From the NCBI GenBank assembly GCA_030849465.1, contig JARVLF010000015.1, positions 1,612,001 to 1,676,000 on the forward strand: a stretch of DNA of 64,000 nt, in the 5' to 3' direction. The stretch's first letter is position 1. Each line of letters starts with the position of its first letter. The notes below the pieces were generated by a model that ran no database searches, was not told the origin of the DNA, and saw nothing but the letters and a program-made list of their open reading frames with translations. This stretch comes from Moesziomyces globuligerus (lineage: Eukaryota; Basidiomycota; Ustilaginomycetes; Ustilaginales; Ustilaginaceae). This document shows positions 48,629 through 59,112 of the stretch, piece by piece. Position numbers and translations under genes: made by a program.

Positions 48629-51130
48629 CTAAGCTCGGACGGGCGAGTAGCCGTTTCGTGCGATACTCCTTCTGCGGGGTTCTGGATCGCCGCCCAGAAG
48701 CGCTTCCTCGAGGTCGTCGACGTCGTCGTTTCTTCTCGGCCCCTCGTCCTCTTCATACGCCGGTCTCCTGGCTGCGGCGGGGGTGCTGTTGGCGTACAGA
48801 TCGACTCTGTTGCTCCTCTGTGCGAATTCGCGAGCATACGGCAGCAGCGCTTCGCCATCGTCCCGCTGTTCATACGCGCCGTACTTGACGCGCACCTCGT
48901 GGTTGTCCTGGTCGAACACATCGTGCCTAACGACACCCCTGAGGCCTGTGAGGATGCGGCAGATCTCGGCCCTGCTGCGCTCGGGTTCCTGCGCCTCTTC
49001 TTCCGCAAAGTCGTCTTCGTCGCTCTCGTAGCATGCATCCCCCACGCCCCTCTGCGCCCGCTCCAGAATCCGCGCCCATGCCAGTTGCGGCAGCGACTCT
49101 GCGATCTGGTGCTGTCGCGGGACGCTCAGATCCAGATCCCACAACGCCGGTCGGACGCGCTCGGCGATAGCCACGCTCGGGTTGAGGTACGGATCGGTCG
49201 TCAGCGGATTGGCCGATTTGGCAATCGCAGCCTCCCCAGCCCCGGCGTCCGAGACCGAGTCATCAAAGTCGATCGGACTCGCCATGCGCGATCGCTTCGA
49301 CACGTCCCCTGCCGCACCACCATGTCGACGCTTGAGCCGCGATGCATCGGCATCGCCCGTAGACCCACGCTCCGCCGAGGCCGAAGCAGCTCCACCGATA
49401 CGGTGCCCCTTCTTCGCCCCTGCGCCCGTAGAAGGCGCAGGAGAGCCAGCCGAGGCCGCATTCTTGGCCGCCTCTTCCTCCTGGAACTTGGCGAGGAAGG
49501 CGGCGCGCTCCGACTGCATCTGCTTGCCCCACTTGACCTCGTCGTCGGTATCCATGTTTTCCTGCGCCGCCTCCTCGTGCGTGATAGCCTCTAACGTCGG
49601 CACGAGCAGCCGATGCAGGTAGACCGGCGGCTCCTTGGCCTCGTCACCGCCATCCTCGCCTTCCTTCTTGACCTTGTCTTCGCTCGTGTCAGCCTGCTCC
49701 TGCGCCTGCTTCCACTTCTTCCACGCCGGATTGCTTATGCCCTTCCACGGCTGGTTGGCGCGCTTCTTGCGCTCTTCGTCCGTGAGCAGGTTGGCGTGCG
49801 CGTCCGCGGCGTCCTTGGCAGCATTCTGCGAAGTTTCGTCGTCGAACGGATTGGACAGCTCGCCCGGGGGCCGCGTCGCGGGGCCTTCGAGGTAGTGGTA
49901 GAGGAGCCAGAGGAAGGCCTCGGCGCGCTGCTTGGACGGCAGCGGATGGTCGGCGTGCGGGTAGAAGAGCGAGTGCGAGTCGTGCGGTAGCGGGAAGTGC
50001 ATGTCGGTCAGCTCACTAGCGTGGAGCGACAGCAGGAAGATCAGCGTCACGACACTCGTCGGCGGCACGGTGCCGGCGCGGAAGCGCTTGATGACCTCCT
50101 TGAAGTCGGACGGCGCCTCTTCGCTGAGTGCATTGGGCTTCTGCGCCTTGACGGGCTGACCGGCCGACGGGCCCGCGGTAGGAGGCGCAGGACGTTCAGT
50201 GTCGATGAGAACGCCTTTAAGCAGCGACTTCATGCGCGGTGCATCTTGCATGTTGCGGCGCGTGTTCTCGTTGTTCTGCAGCGACGGCAGAGGGTGGTAG
50301 GAACGCAAGACGGTCTTCATCTCCGGGTAGAAGGCGAGCGTGGTGTTGATGCGGCCGACGTTGACGAGCAGGCAGACCTTGGCAAAGTCCTCAGCATACT
50401 CCTCGTCGGCGAGGATCTTGTCGCGCATCGACTTGGTGCACTTGCTGCTGTTGAGCAGCGACTCGATGTAGAGCTCCTTGAACGTGAGCTTGGTGGCGCC
50501 GGGCTTGGGGAATTCGTCCTCGTCCAGCGGCTCGTTGGCGTCGCCGAGATCGTCGTCCTCCTCTCCTTCATCAGCCTTAGCCTCCATTGCATCGCCCTCG
50601 TTGCCGGCTTCGGCGAGCTCGTCCTTCTCCTCGTTGTTCGCGTCAGCCTCGTCGTTGGCGTTGTCATTGGCAGCCTCGGCGGCAGCAGCTGCGGCAGACT
50701 TGCGCTCGAGCTTCTGCTTGCGATCGAGTCGCTTCTTCCAGCGAAGGTAGCGCTGCCTGCTCTCCTGCCATTGCTTGTACTCTTCCGGAGTCTCGCCACT
50801 GCGTCTTACGCAGCCTGCCGACATGCCGTACGGATAGACCGGCGCCGGCACACCAGCAGATCCCGCACCACTGGTCGTAGCTGCATGCGCACGGTCGCCT
50901 GGGCGCGGATTAGTGAAGACCCTCCTAGTGTCGGAGAAGAGATAGCAAAGTAGGGCGTGCTGGACGTCGACACGTCCGAGCGGGTCGCCGTCGTATCGCT
51001 TGACAGGAAGGTTGCGCGGAAGGTTGGATGCGTTTGACCTGACGATCTGCAAAACGGGAGGCTGAGAAGGCTGCTCCTTGACGTCTGCGTCGGCCCCACT
51101 GGGGTCTGCCGGTGGTACGTCGTCGACCAT
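48629..51130 (-). CDS. IES1: INO80 chromatin-remodelling complex subunit Ies1-like
   Basis: An 833-residue intronless gene. Conserved blocks fit fungal Ies1: VDVQHALLCYLFSDTRRVFTNP (about 55-75), FKELYIESLLNSSKCTKSMRDK leading to VCLLVNVGRINTTLAFYPEM and LRSYHPLPSLQ (about 212-283), and QRAEAFLWLLYHYLEGP followed by NPFDDE (about 395-425). The spacers are acidic, Glu/Ala/Asp-rich and poorly conserved. In the complex, Ies1 sits with the actin-Arp module of INO80, which remodels nucleosomes in transcription and repair. The family identification is from remembered block similarity and is less certain than for the neighbours. It converges on c1d1 with 176 bp between the stops. Confidence 0.65.
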   Translation of the reverse strand: MVDDVPPADPSGADADVKEQPSQPPVLQIVRSNASNLPRNLPVKRYDGDPLGRVDVQHALLCYLFSDTRRVFTNPRPGDRAHAATTSGAGSAGVPAPVYPYGMSAGCVRRSGETPEEYKQWQESRQRYLRWKKRLDRKQKLERKSAAAAAAEAANDNANDEADANNEEKDELAEAGNEGDAMEAKADEGEEDDDLGDANEPLDEDEFPKPGATKLTFKELYIESLLNSSKCTKSMRDKILADEEYAEDFAKVCLLVNVGRINTTLAFYPEMKTVLRSYHPLPSLQNNENTRRNMQDAPRMKSLLKGVLIDTERPAPPTAGPSAGQPVKAQKPNALSEEAPSDFKEVIKRFRAGTVPPTSVVTLIFLLSLHASELTDMHFPLPHDSHSLFYPHADHPLPSKQRAEAFLWLLYHYLEGPATRPPGELSNPFDDETSQNAAKDAADAHANLLTDEERKKRANQPWKGISNPAWKKWKQAQEQADTSEDKVKKEGEDGGDEAKEPPVYLHRLLVPTLEAITHEEAAQENMDTDDEVKWGKQMQSERAAFLAKFQEEEAAKNAASAGSPAPSTGAGAKKGHRIGGAASASAERGSTGDADASRLKRRHGGAAGDVSKRSRMASPIDFDDSVSDAGAGEAAIAKSANPLTTDPYLNPSVAIAERVRPALWDLDLSVPRQHQIAESLPQLAWARILERAQRGVGDACYESDEDDFAEEEAQEPERSRAEICRILTGLRGVVRHDVFDQDNHEVRVKYGAYEQRDDGEALLPYAREFAQRSNRVDLYANSTPAAARRPAYEEDEGPRRNDDVDDLEEALLGGDPEPRRRSIARNGYSPVRA

Positions 51131-51608
51131 GGCGAGGGCGTGGTGGTAGCGAGGTCCGGTGATTGAGTGGAAGCAAGATCGAAAGTGTTGCTGCAGCTGA
51201 ACAGGACCCGCGAGGAGCGGCAGACCCTAAGCGCATCCTTGCCTGGCATGGGCTCTTCGCGCCGCAAGCTCGAGCCACAACGCCAGACGCCAACCTCGGA
51301 TACCGGCCAAGAAGAACGCACGCGTCTGAGGTGTCGCCTCTGGCGCTGTAACAAATTTGAGGTCTGCGATTCCAGGAAGTGGAGAAGCCACGGCGATTTT
51401 TCGAGTGTGACTTCACGAAGAAAGGCGAGTGAAGCCCGATGGGGCTGCAGGCTGAGAGCCCTGACGGAGCACATGCAGCGCTTCTGCTCGTGTGATGCTC
51501 GACGGCGCATTCAGAAGGCATGGAAGCTGAGTCGAAGCCTCATCTCTCTCTACACCACCCTAGACCATCTACCAAGCCTAGTATTGCGCCGTCGCATTCT
51601 TGGTCGCG
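51131..51608. other. Divergent promoter region between IES1 and the DExH helicase
   Basis: About 480 bp between two divergent ATG codons. No distinctive motif was seen. Confidence 0.45.
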
Positions 51609-54600
51609 ATGGGGAAGAAGAGGCCCACGCTGAAAGGCACCGTCCAGCGCGGCTATGCCACCACATCAACTCCTAAAAAGGTGCAGGACCCACCACCGGC
51701 AGCTACCAAGAAGCCTGTCAACAGCGCCGCAAAGGCAGCGTCGGCTGCTGCCGTCGACTACGAGAAGGTCAACGACCAAAGTCTAGCTGACAATCTTTCG
51801 GGCACCGCTGCAACTGGGGCGGACGGCAAGCGCGCCGATGCCGACTTCTTCGATCCAGAAAAGGAGGAGGAGCAGGCGCTCCAGAACCTCGTCGACAAGC
51901 TGCAGGACAAGGTCGAGAAGGAGGTCTCTCGTCAGCACAAGGCCATCGAGTATGACCGCCGCTTTGCAAAGACGCTTCCAAACTTCGAGATGGAGCCCGA
52001 GTTGCGCGACCAGGTGCTCCAGGTAGCCGCCGAGCTTCAGAAGCCCGTTTCTAGCTCGAATGCCCGAGCAGAGGCGGACTCGGCACACGAAGCTTCTACA
52101 GGTGCCGCGAGCGCGGCCGACTCGGTTTCGACGCCGACGTCAGCAGCCTCGGGTGCCACCACCGTATCGGGCAGTGCGACCCCGGTTAGCGTCGGCTCCT
52201 CGCACACCTCGCTTGCCATGGCCACTCTCAGCAAGGATCTGCAGAAGCTCTCCTTCGGCGGTGGAAACGCCTCCTCGACAGCCTCTGCATCCTCATCGAA
52301 CGTATGGACCGAGTCGGTGGACAAAGTCATGACAAGAGCTTTGACCACCTACCAGCTCCTGCTCAAATTAGGCTTCACCCCGGGCCACGCCGAAGACGCG
52401 CTCGCCAACTCCACATCTCCGGATGTGGAGGAGTGCTTGGCCTACCTCTACCAAGTCTTGGACGAGGAGACTCTCGAAGATGCTATCCGTGCAGGAGAGG
52501 GCAAAGCTGCCAAGAAGCGTCGCGGTAAAGAGGCGGCCACCGCTGGATTCCCGCCTCTCAACGGTGCTGCTGACGACAAAGACGATGACGGCGACGACGA
52601 GGAGTACGACGAAAGCCGACCTCCGGTCTATGCAGGCTACGAGTTCCACCGCTCAGAAGCCCTCGGCAAGAACGACTTCACTCGAGACCAGCCTCCTGCG
52701 CCAAAGAACGTGCCCGGCGCAGCTCCTCCCTCCGATGAAACGTCCAAGCCCTCAAACACAGCAGCAGCCAAGCCATCCGAATCGGCGACAAAAGCAAAAG
52801 TCGATCCGGAGAAGCTCGCTGCATTGAGAAAGGCATGCGAGCGCCTCATCTTGCAGCTCGACGACGACCTCGACTCCAACCAGATCGACACGCTCGAGAA
52901 GCCCACGGCCACGTGGTCCCTGTTGCGAGCCATGCAGATCCGTATCGATCAAGAGAGGTCCAAGTGGAAGAAGGAACTCGGCAAGGATGCCGACGTGCAC
53001 ATGAAGCAGGAGGAAGCCAGGCTCGAACGTGTTCTCGGCCGCACCAAGGATTTCATGCGAGAGTGCGAACGCGGTGCCTACTTTGACCAGAAGACCGCCA
53101 CAGACGGATTCCGTCAGGTGCTCCGGCAGCGAGAAGAGATCGAAAAGCAGCTCAAGGCTGCCGAGGACCTGGAAGAACAGAAGCGCCAGCAGCGGAAACG
53201 CGAGATCGAGGCAGCAGCCGGCGTCGAGTCGAGCTCGCCGGCAGAAGAAGCAGATGCCGATCCCGCAGGAGACAAGGCGAAATCTTCTGACTCCGCGCAT
53301 GACCTGGACGCAGAGAAGAAGAAGTCGACCTCGCAAGACGAAGACAAACAAGCAGACGACAAGGACTCTGTTGTCGGCTCGGACGATGAAGGCGGCTTCT
53401 TCGGTGACCTCCTCAACGAGGGACCCATTGAAGACAAGGACGCCGACTCTGGCGTAACCATCACCATCCGCGATCTGCCGCCGCGAGCCAAGAGCGGTGG
53501 AGGTGGCAAGACGCCCCGTGTCATGCTGTCCGATGCCCTCAAACGCGCGGACGCATACTCTTCCTTCAAGTTCACCGCCATCCCCTCTGGCGGTCGGCTG
53601 CACCGTAGCAAGCTCACGATCCGCTGGAATGGAGGCAAGGTGGTGCCCAACAAGAATCCGATCACCTCAGGCAGCCCGACGTACGTCGACGAGTATACGC
53701 TCACCACCGTGGGCTGCGCCACTCAGTTGCAGGCTGACGACTTTGTCGCTACCGTCGCGCTCTTCTGCATCGACCGCGACAAGGCTGTCCAGCGCGCCTT
53801 ACCTCCTGGCTATCGCGAGTGGTGGGAGGAGCTGACTGGCCTGCAGAAGGACGAGCGCGATCGCAAGAGCAGGACGCGCTTCCAGCGTGTGCGAGACGTA
53901 GTCCGCGTCAGGATGGATGAGGCCGATGCCGCCAAGAAGGCCAAGTCGAAGCTCCCGGCCAGCGGCACCACGGCAGCGACTGAGCAGACCGAGCTCGGTG
54001 AGCTGTCTTCAGCTTCCGCGCCGCAGCCGTCGGAGGCACGAGCCAAGGAGATCTCCGACTACTTCTCCAAACGCGTTGCAACGCCGTCGTACCAGAAGAT
54101 GCTGCCCGGCCGCCAGAGCCTGCCCATCGCCAACCATCGCCAAGAGATCCTCGACTTGGTCGGGGACAACCAGATCTTCGTGCTCAGTGGTGAGACCGGA
54201 TGTGGTAAATCCACACAGGTGCCTGCCTATATTCTGGAGCACTGCATGTCGCAGGGGCGCCATTGCAAGATCTACGTGACCGAGCCGAGGCGTATCTCGG
54301 CCATTTCACTGGCAGAGCGCGTGAGCGAAGAGCTCGGCGAGCCGCGCAAGAGCGTCGGCAACAACGACAGCCTGGTCGGCTACGCCATCCGTCTCGAAAG
54401 CAACGTGGGCAAGAATGCGCGCTTAGTCTACGCCACCACCGGTATCGTCCTCCGCATGCTGGAGGGCACAGCTTTCAACGAGATCACACACGTCATCATC
54501 GACGAGGTGCACGAGCGATCGATCGAGTCGGACTTCTTGCTGATCATCCTCAAAACGCTCATTTCGCACCGCAAGGACCTCAAGGTCATCCTCATGTCGG

Positions 54601-56663
54601 CTACGGTCGATGCCGAGCGTATCAGCAAGTACTGTGGCGGATGCCCCACCATCGCGGTGCCAGGTCGCACGTTCCCGGTCAACGTCCACTATCTCGAGGA
54701 CGCGGTCGAGATGAGTGACTACATCATCGAGGACGACTCGCCCTACGCATTCCGACCCAAGCGCGGCCACCGCCACGGCGACGGCAGCGCACGCAAGCAG
54801 AATGCTCCGGGCAACAAGAGCAAGCTGCAACTACTCGCACAAGCTCCGGCCCCTGAAGAGGAGGAGGATGATCCCGCACTGCTCGACGATGACGATGAGG
54901 ATCCCGAAGGTCGAGGGTCTAGCACGGGCGGTCTGGGCAAGGCGTATCGAAGCAAGACGATCGACACGCTGGGCCGAATGAACGAGTACGTGATCAATCA
55001 CGATCTGATCATCAAGATCCTCGAGCGCGTATGCCTCGACAAGGACCTGGAGCCGTACAGCGCTGCAACGCTGATCTTCATGCCTGGTCTAGCCGAGATC
55101 CGCAAGTGCCACGATATGCTGGTCGACCATCCGACGTTCGGTGGCGCGGGCTTCCAGCTGTTCCCGCTGCACTCGACGATCTCGTCGGAGAATCAGGGTG
55201 CGGTGTTCAACGTGCCGCCCCCTGGCGTACGCAAGATCGTGATCGCGACCAACATCGCCGAGACGGGTATCACGATCCCGGACATCACGTGTGTAATCGA
55301 CTCGGGCAAGCACCGCGAGATGCGGTACGACGAGAAGCGACAGATCTCGAGGTTAGTGGAGTGCTTCATTGCGCGGAGCAACGCCAAGCAGCGACGCGGC
55401 CGTGCAGGCCGCGTGCAGGAGGGCATCTGCTTCCACCTGTTCACCAAGTACCGCCACGACTCGTACCTGGACGAGCATCCGCTGCCGGAGATGCTGCGTC
55501 TGTCGCTGCAGGACCTGGCACTGAAGCTCAAGATCATGAAGATCAAGATCGGCGAGTCGATCGAGAACGCGCTCTCGCAGGCGCTGGATCCGCCAAGCGC
55601 GGCCAACGTGCAGCGTGCGATCGCGGCGCTGGTCGAAGTCAAGGCATTGACCTCGAACGAGGAGATCACGCACCTCGGAAGGCATCTGTCCAAGATGCCG
55701 CTGGACGTGCACATGGGCAAGTTCCTACTGGTGGCGACGCTATTCAAGTGTCTGGATCCGGCGCTGACGATCGCGGCAGCGCTGAATTCCAAGTCGCCAT
55801 TCATGACGCCGTTCGGCAAGGAGCTGGAGGCGGAGCGGGCCAAGCAGAGCTTCAAGCTGGGCGACTCGGACTTTTTGACGATCGCCAATGCGTTCAATGG
55901 CTTCCGCCGCTCGACGGTGCAGAACCACCACCGCACGTTCTGCAACCGCAGCTTCCTGAGCATCCAGAACCTGCTGCAGATCGAAGAGCTGCGTCAGCAG
56001 TACCTTTCGTATCTCATCGACGCGGGCTTTGTCACGGTGGACGACGGGTTCCGACAGGAGCTCAACCGTCTGCGCTACCGCAGCGGTGGGGCCAACTTTG
56101 CCAAGCCGCGGTTCATGACGATCCCGGCGCAGTTGGACGTCAACTCGTCGAGTCTGGGCATGATCCACGCGACGCTGGCGGCGGGGCTGTATCCGAAGCT
56201 GCTGCACATCGATGGCAAGACGTTCCAGCTCAAGACGATCGGCAACAACCAGCCGACGTCGATCCATCCGTCGTCGGTCAACTTCCGGGCCAAGATGAGC
56301 GAGCTGGTGCGCGGCGCGAGCAGCTACATGCTGTACTACACCATGATGCAGAGCAAGAAGCTGTACGCGTGGGAGACGGGTCTCATGGACGACAAAGCGG
56401 TGTACATGCTGTGCGGCGATGGCGAGTTTAGGCTGGCGTCGAACAGCCTGTACATCGACCGGCAGCGGGTGAGGATCGCGAGTGCGGATCCGAAGACGCT
56501 CGTGGCGCTCAAGACGCTCAGAGAGGGACTGGGCAAGCTTATGAAGGCGAGCTTCAGGAACCCGGGCAAGGAGTGGACCGAGGCGCAGCAGAAGCTGTTT
56601 GAGCTGGCATGCCAGGTGCTGGGCGTGGGCGCCAACGACAAAGACCTTGCCCTGCAGCAATAG
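51609..56663 (+). CDS. DExH-box RNA helicase with N-terminal UBA-like domain (DHX29/DHX57/YLR419W group)
   Basis: A 1684-residue intronless gene, the longest in the window and longer than yeast YLR419W (about 1435) or human DHX29/DHX57 (about 1370-1390). A UBA-like segment lies at about 240-290 (YQLLLKLGFTPGHAEDALANS, then VEECLAYLYQVLDEE). Acidic and coiled stretches cover 300-640. The helicase core has Walker A GETGCGKST (about 861), TEPRRISAISLAERV, DEVHERS (motif II, about 965), LMSATVDAERIS (motif III), then ATNIAETGITIPDITCVID and QRRGRAGRV (motif VI). HA2 and OB-fold domains follow. An Asp/Glu-rich insertion splits the core around 1075-1110. Relatives act in translation initiation on structured mRNAs. 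The ATG at 51609 gives a basic start GKKRPTLKG, like other group members. Confidence 0.88.
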   Translation: MGKKRPTLKGTVQRGYATTSTPKKVQDPPPAATKKPVNSAAKAASAAAVDYEKVNDQSLADNLSGTAATGADGKRADADFFDPEKEEEQALQNLVDKLQDKVEKEVSRQHKAIEYDRRFAKTLPNFEMEPELRDQVLQVAAELQKPVSSSNARAEADSAHEASTGAASAADSVSTPTSAASGATTVSGSATPVSVGSSHTSLAMATLSKDLQKLSFGGGNASSTASASSSNVWTESVDKVMTRALTTYQLLLKLGFTPGHAEDALANSTSPDVEECLAYLYQVLDEETLEDAIRAGEGKAAKKRRGKEAATAGFPPLNGAADDKDDDGDDEEYDESRPPVYAGYEFHRSEALGKNDFTRDQPPAPKNVPGAAPPSDETSKPSNTAAAKPSESATKAKVDPEKLAALRKACERLILQLDDDLDSNQIDTLEKPTATWSLLRAMQIRIDQERSKWKKELGKDADVHMKQEEARLERVLGRTKDFMRECERGAYFDQKTATDGFRQVLRQREEIEKQLKAAEDLEEQKRQQRKREIEAAAGVESSSPAEEADADPAGDKAKSSDSAHDLDAEKKKSTSQDEDKQADDKDSVVGSDDEGGFFGDLLNEGPIEDKDADSGVTITIRDLPPRAKSGGGGKTPRVMLSDALKRADAYSSFKFTAIPSGGRLHRSKLTIRWNGGKVVPNKNPITSGSPTYVDEYTLTTVGCATQLQADDFVATVALFCIDRDKAVQRALPPGYREWWEELTGLQKDERDRKSRTRFQRVRDVVRVRMDEADAAKKAKSKLPASGTTAATEQTELGELSSASAPQPSEARAKEISDYFSKRVATPSYQKMLPGRQSLPIANHRQEILDLVGDNQIFVLSGETGCGKSTQVPAYILEHCMSQGRHCKIYVTEPRRISAISLAERVSEELGEPRKSVGNNDSLVGYAIRLESNVGKNARLVYATTGIVLRMLEGTAFNEITHVIIDEVHERSIESDFLLIILKTLISHRKDLKVILMSATVDAERISKYCGGCPTIAVPGRTFPVNVHYLEDAVEMSDYIIEDDSPYAFRPKRGHRHGDGSARKQNAPGNKSKLQLLAQAPAPEEEEDDPALLDDDDEDPEGRGSSTGGLGKAYRSKTIDTLGRMNEYVINHDLIIKILERVCLDKDLEPYSAATLIFMPGLAEIRKCHDMLVDHPTFGGAGFQLFPLHSTISSENQGAVFNVPPPGVRKIVIATNIAETGITIPDITCVIDSGKHREMRYDEKRQISRLVECFIARSNAKQRRGRAGRVQEGICFHLFTKYRHDSYLDEHPLPEMLRLSLQDLALKLKIMKIKIGESIENALSQALDPPSAANVQRAIAALVEVKALTSNEEITHLGRHLSKMPLDVHMGKFLLVATLFKCLDPALTIAAALNSKSPFMTPFGKELEAERAKQSFKLGDSDFLTIANAFNGFRRSTVQNHHRTFCNRSFLSIQNLLQIEELRQQYLSYLIDAGFVTVDDGFRQELNRLRYRSGGANFAKPRFMTIPAQLDVNSSSLGMIHATLAAGLYPKLLHIDGKTFQLKTIGNNQPTSIHPSSVNFRAKMSELVRGASSYMLYYTMMQSKKLYAWETGLMDDKAVYMLCGDGEFRLASNSLYIDRQRVRIASADPKTLVALKTLREGLGKLMKASFRNPGKEWTEAQQKLFELACQVLGVGANDKDLALQQ

Positions 56664-57863
56664 CCGCTCGCAATGGACCCCGTCGGAGGTTAAACATAGC
56701 AATCTCATCGTGATAGTCAGGGTTCTGATCTGTGGGTGGTCAAACGTCGGGTGGAGCCTGAAAGCGAGAAGCCGGGTCGGGAAGGGATGCCGGGTGCAGA
56801 TCAGCTGGAAGGATGTGGAAGATGTGGAAGCTTTTTGGCAGACAGGTGACGTTTGCCGACGAGTGCAGTACCTGCATGATGGTCTCGAAGGGATGGGAGC
56901 TCAAAATAGCGAAGCCGGGCTGCCAGCTGAGGGCAATGCTGGAAGCAGCTTCTATTCTGGGTGACAAGCAGCGATGCGACTGGTGCGTGCCGTACCGCAT
57001 TTCATTTTCTTTTCACGTGCGTCGGCGTGGCCCGAGTCGCCGTCAGGACTTCCGAATTGCCCAACACTGCTTCGGCCACCGAATCTTCCAACATTGTGAT
57101 TCACGCTCTCACTCAGACTACAGTACGGCACAGAATGCTTCGACTTGTTTCACAGAATTCCGAGTCTGAAAGGTCGGGTGGCAAGAGAAGGGTGCTCGAG
57201 AAGATCCGTAATTGACCGGTTGCCCTCTGCAGCCCGCAATCGATCTCCACCTTGCAAGTCTCCGCAGGGTGCAAGCGACCCCGCTCTGGTCGGTCAACAC
57301 TGCATGGGCTGATGAGTGGCAAAGTGTGACTGAGGCTGCTGGTTGCTGTGCGATGTGCGAGTGCATGGTGATGTGGAACGGAAGTGCGGCGCCATTGACG
57401 CTGGCCAGCAGCTGGCGTGTGGTGAGGCTGGTGCAGGAAGATGTGGGATGGCGTCGTGCTTGATCCGCGTCGAAACGTGCGCGCGCACGGTTGACGTGAG
57501 AAAATTCGCCGCTTGCGCAGAGCAGGCTCTCGGCGTGGAGTGAGCTGCCTGCGAGCCGCGCCCGGCGCGTCATTGCGTCATATCAGCACTCAAATCTACG
57601 AGCCCGCCGCGTGTGAAATCCGACGCAGCACCGCACGGACTCGCTCGGCCTTCTCGAGCGCTTGGCCTCCACAGACCAGCCTCAGCCCGCAAAGGCTCAG
57701 TCCGTCGCCCCCTGTCCCAAAGAGGGCACAGCCAAGCCAGCCACTCGAAAGATCTACATATACTCCTTCGCTCACTTTCTTCCTCACCATCATCCACGCA
57801 CAACGAGCAACACATCTTCAACCCACACTCTACACTCTTCGAAGTCCATCTCATACAGCAACA
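56664..57863. other. Upstream region of the LEA-like gene
   Basis: A 1.2-kb gap between plus-strand genes. The first part holds the helicase 3' region. From about 57600 to the ATG at 57864 there is a C/T-rich leader with a TATA-like ACATATACT near 57757 and a CCCCCT near 57706, the latter resembling a stress-response element. No gene is seen. Confidence 0.5.
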
Positions 57864-58697
57864 ATGTCGCAGATTCCTGGCACCAACAAGACCACTTCGG
57901 ACGTCTCCAAGGACGCCCAGAACCTCGCCAACGACGCCTCCAAGTCGGCCCAGCAGGCTGGCAACGATGCCTCGAACAAGGCTAGCGACCTCGCCTCGCA
58001 GGCCCAGCAGCAGGGCGACTCGCTCCTGAAGCAGGCCACCGACCTCGCTTCCAGTAAGTCTCAGAATCTCGTCGTCTCGTCTCCTCATCAGCACTCCTCG
58101 CTGACAACCTCTCCTCTTTGCTTCGCTTCTTTAGACACCATTGCCTACGTCCAGCAGACCGCCGGTGGCATCCTCGGTGCTGGCAAGTCGAACGCCCAGG
58201 ACGCTGCTGACCAGACCAGGTCGGCTGCCAACGATGCCGCCGACGAGGCCTCCAAGGCGACGGACAAGGCTGCCAAGCAGGGCGAGCAGACGGCCGAGGA
58301 GGCCAAGCAGACGCTCATCGGTCTGACCAACCAGGCGCGCGACCTCGCCTCGCACACGCTCGACTCGGCCAACCAGTACATCAAGCCCGCCGAGGACAAC
58401 GCCTCTGGCCTCGTCAACCAGGCCCGCGCCACCGCGGCCAACATTGTCGACAACGTCGCCCACCTGATCGCGGCCGGCCAGGAGAAGGCCGGCGAGGTCG
58501 CCGACCAGGCCGGCAAGAAGGCTGGTGAGGCCCAGGCTACCGCCTCGCAGTTCGCCAGCGACGCTGCCGACGCGGCTAGCAAGAAGGCCGGCGAGGCTCA
58601 GAAGGGCGCACAGAACACTGGCGAGCAGGTCGGCCAGGCGCTCAGCGACGCCGCCGCCCAGGCTAAGGGCGCCGTCCAGGGCGCTACCGGCAAGTAA
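57864..58697 (+). CDS. LEA-like Ala/Lys-rich repeat protein
   Basis: Two exons, 57864..58053 and 58135..58697, separated by an 81-bp phase-1 intron (GTAAGT donor, TTTAG acceptor), give 250 residues. Nearly the whole protein is Ala, Lys, Asp, Gln and Glu with degenerate 11-residue units such as AADEASKATDK and KKAGEAQ, as in group 3 LEA proteins. These form amphipathic helices on drying or at membranes and protect proteins and lipids. No signal peptide or membrane helix is present. The start MSQIPGTNKTTSD follows ACAATG. The long leader and TATA-like box suggest a highly expressed or stress-induced gene. The unspliced frame also stays open, adding 27 residues; splicing is preferred because the intron segment is not LEA-like. 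Confidence 0.8.
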   Translation: MSQIPGTNKTTSDVSKDAQNLANDASKSAQQAGNDASNKASDLASQAQQQGDSLLKQATDLASSKSQNLVVSSPHQHSSLTTSPLCFASLDTIAYVQQTAGGILGAGKSNAQDAADQTRSAANDAADEASKATDKAAKQGEQTAEEAKQTLIGLTNQARDLASHTLDSANQYIKPAEDNASGLVNQARATAANIVDNVAHLIAAGQEKAGEVADQAGKKAGEAQATASQFASDAADAASKKAGEAQKGAQNTGEQVGQALSDAAAQAKGAVQGATGK

Positions 58698-59112
58698 ACT
58701 TGTCGATAGCTAGCTCCGGTCCGTCTTGTCGTTTTGTCTCCGTTCTATGTAGCGTAACACTTCCCATGTATGCTGGTTCCGCCTAGGTAGCAATATACCC
58801 TTGCAACACCCCTTCTTGACCGTACGAGCTGTTCGAACTGCGACGTTTCGATCTTGATATGAGCTGAACCTGGACTAGTATGCAGCGCATTGTTGCGAGT
58901 CTGCAGAGGTGCAGAGTGCATGCTCGAGGCGGCATCGCCGGTGCGGGATTATGTGTGGAGGTGCAGCTCTGATTTTTCCCTTTTTTTGAGCTCGGACCCT
59001 CCGACGTTTCTTCCAAAAGCCTTCTTCATCTTTCCTCAGCCTCGACCATCCTCTCCCTCATCTGTCACACTCGCCTCGACTCAGCCCGCCCCTTCCCCCC
59101 TTCGCGCTGATC
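58698..59112. other. Intergenic region before the NUDCD1-like gene
   Basis: About 415 bp between two plus-strand genes, ending in a C/T-rich leader. It contains no visible gene or motif. Confidence 0.45.
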
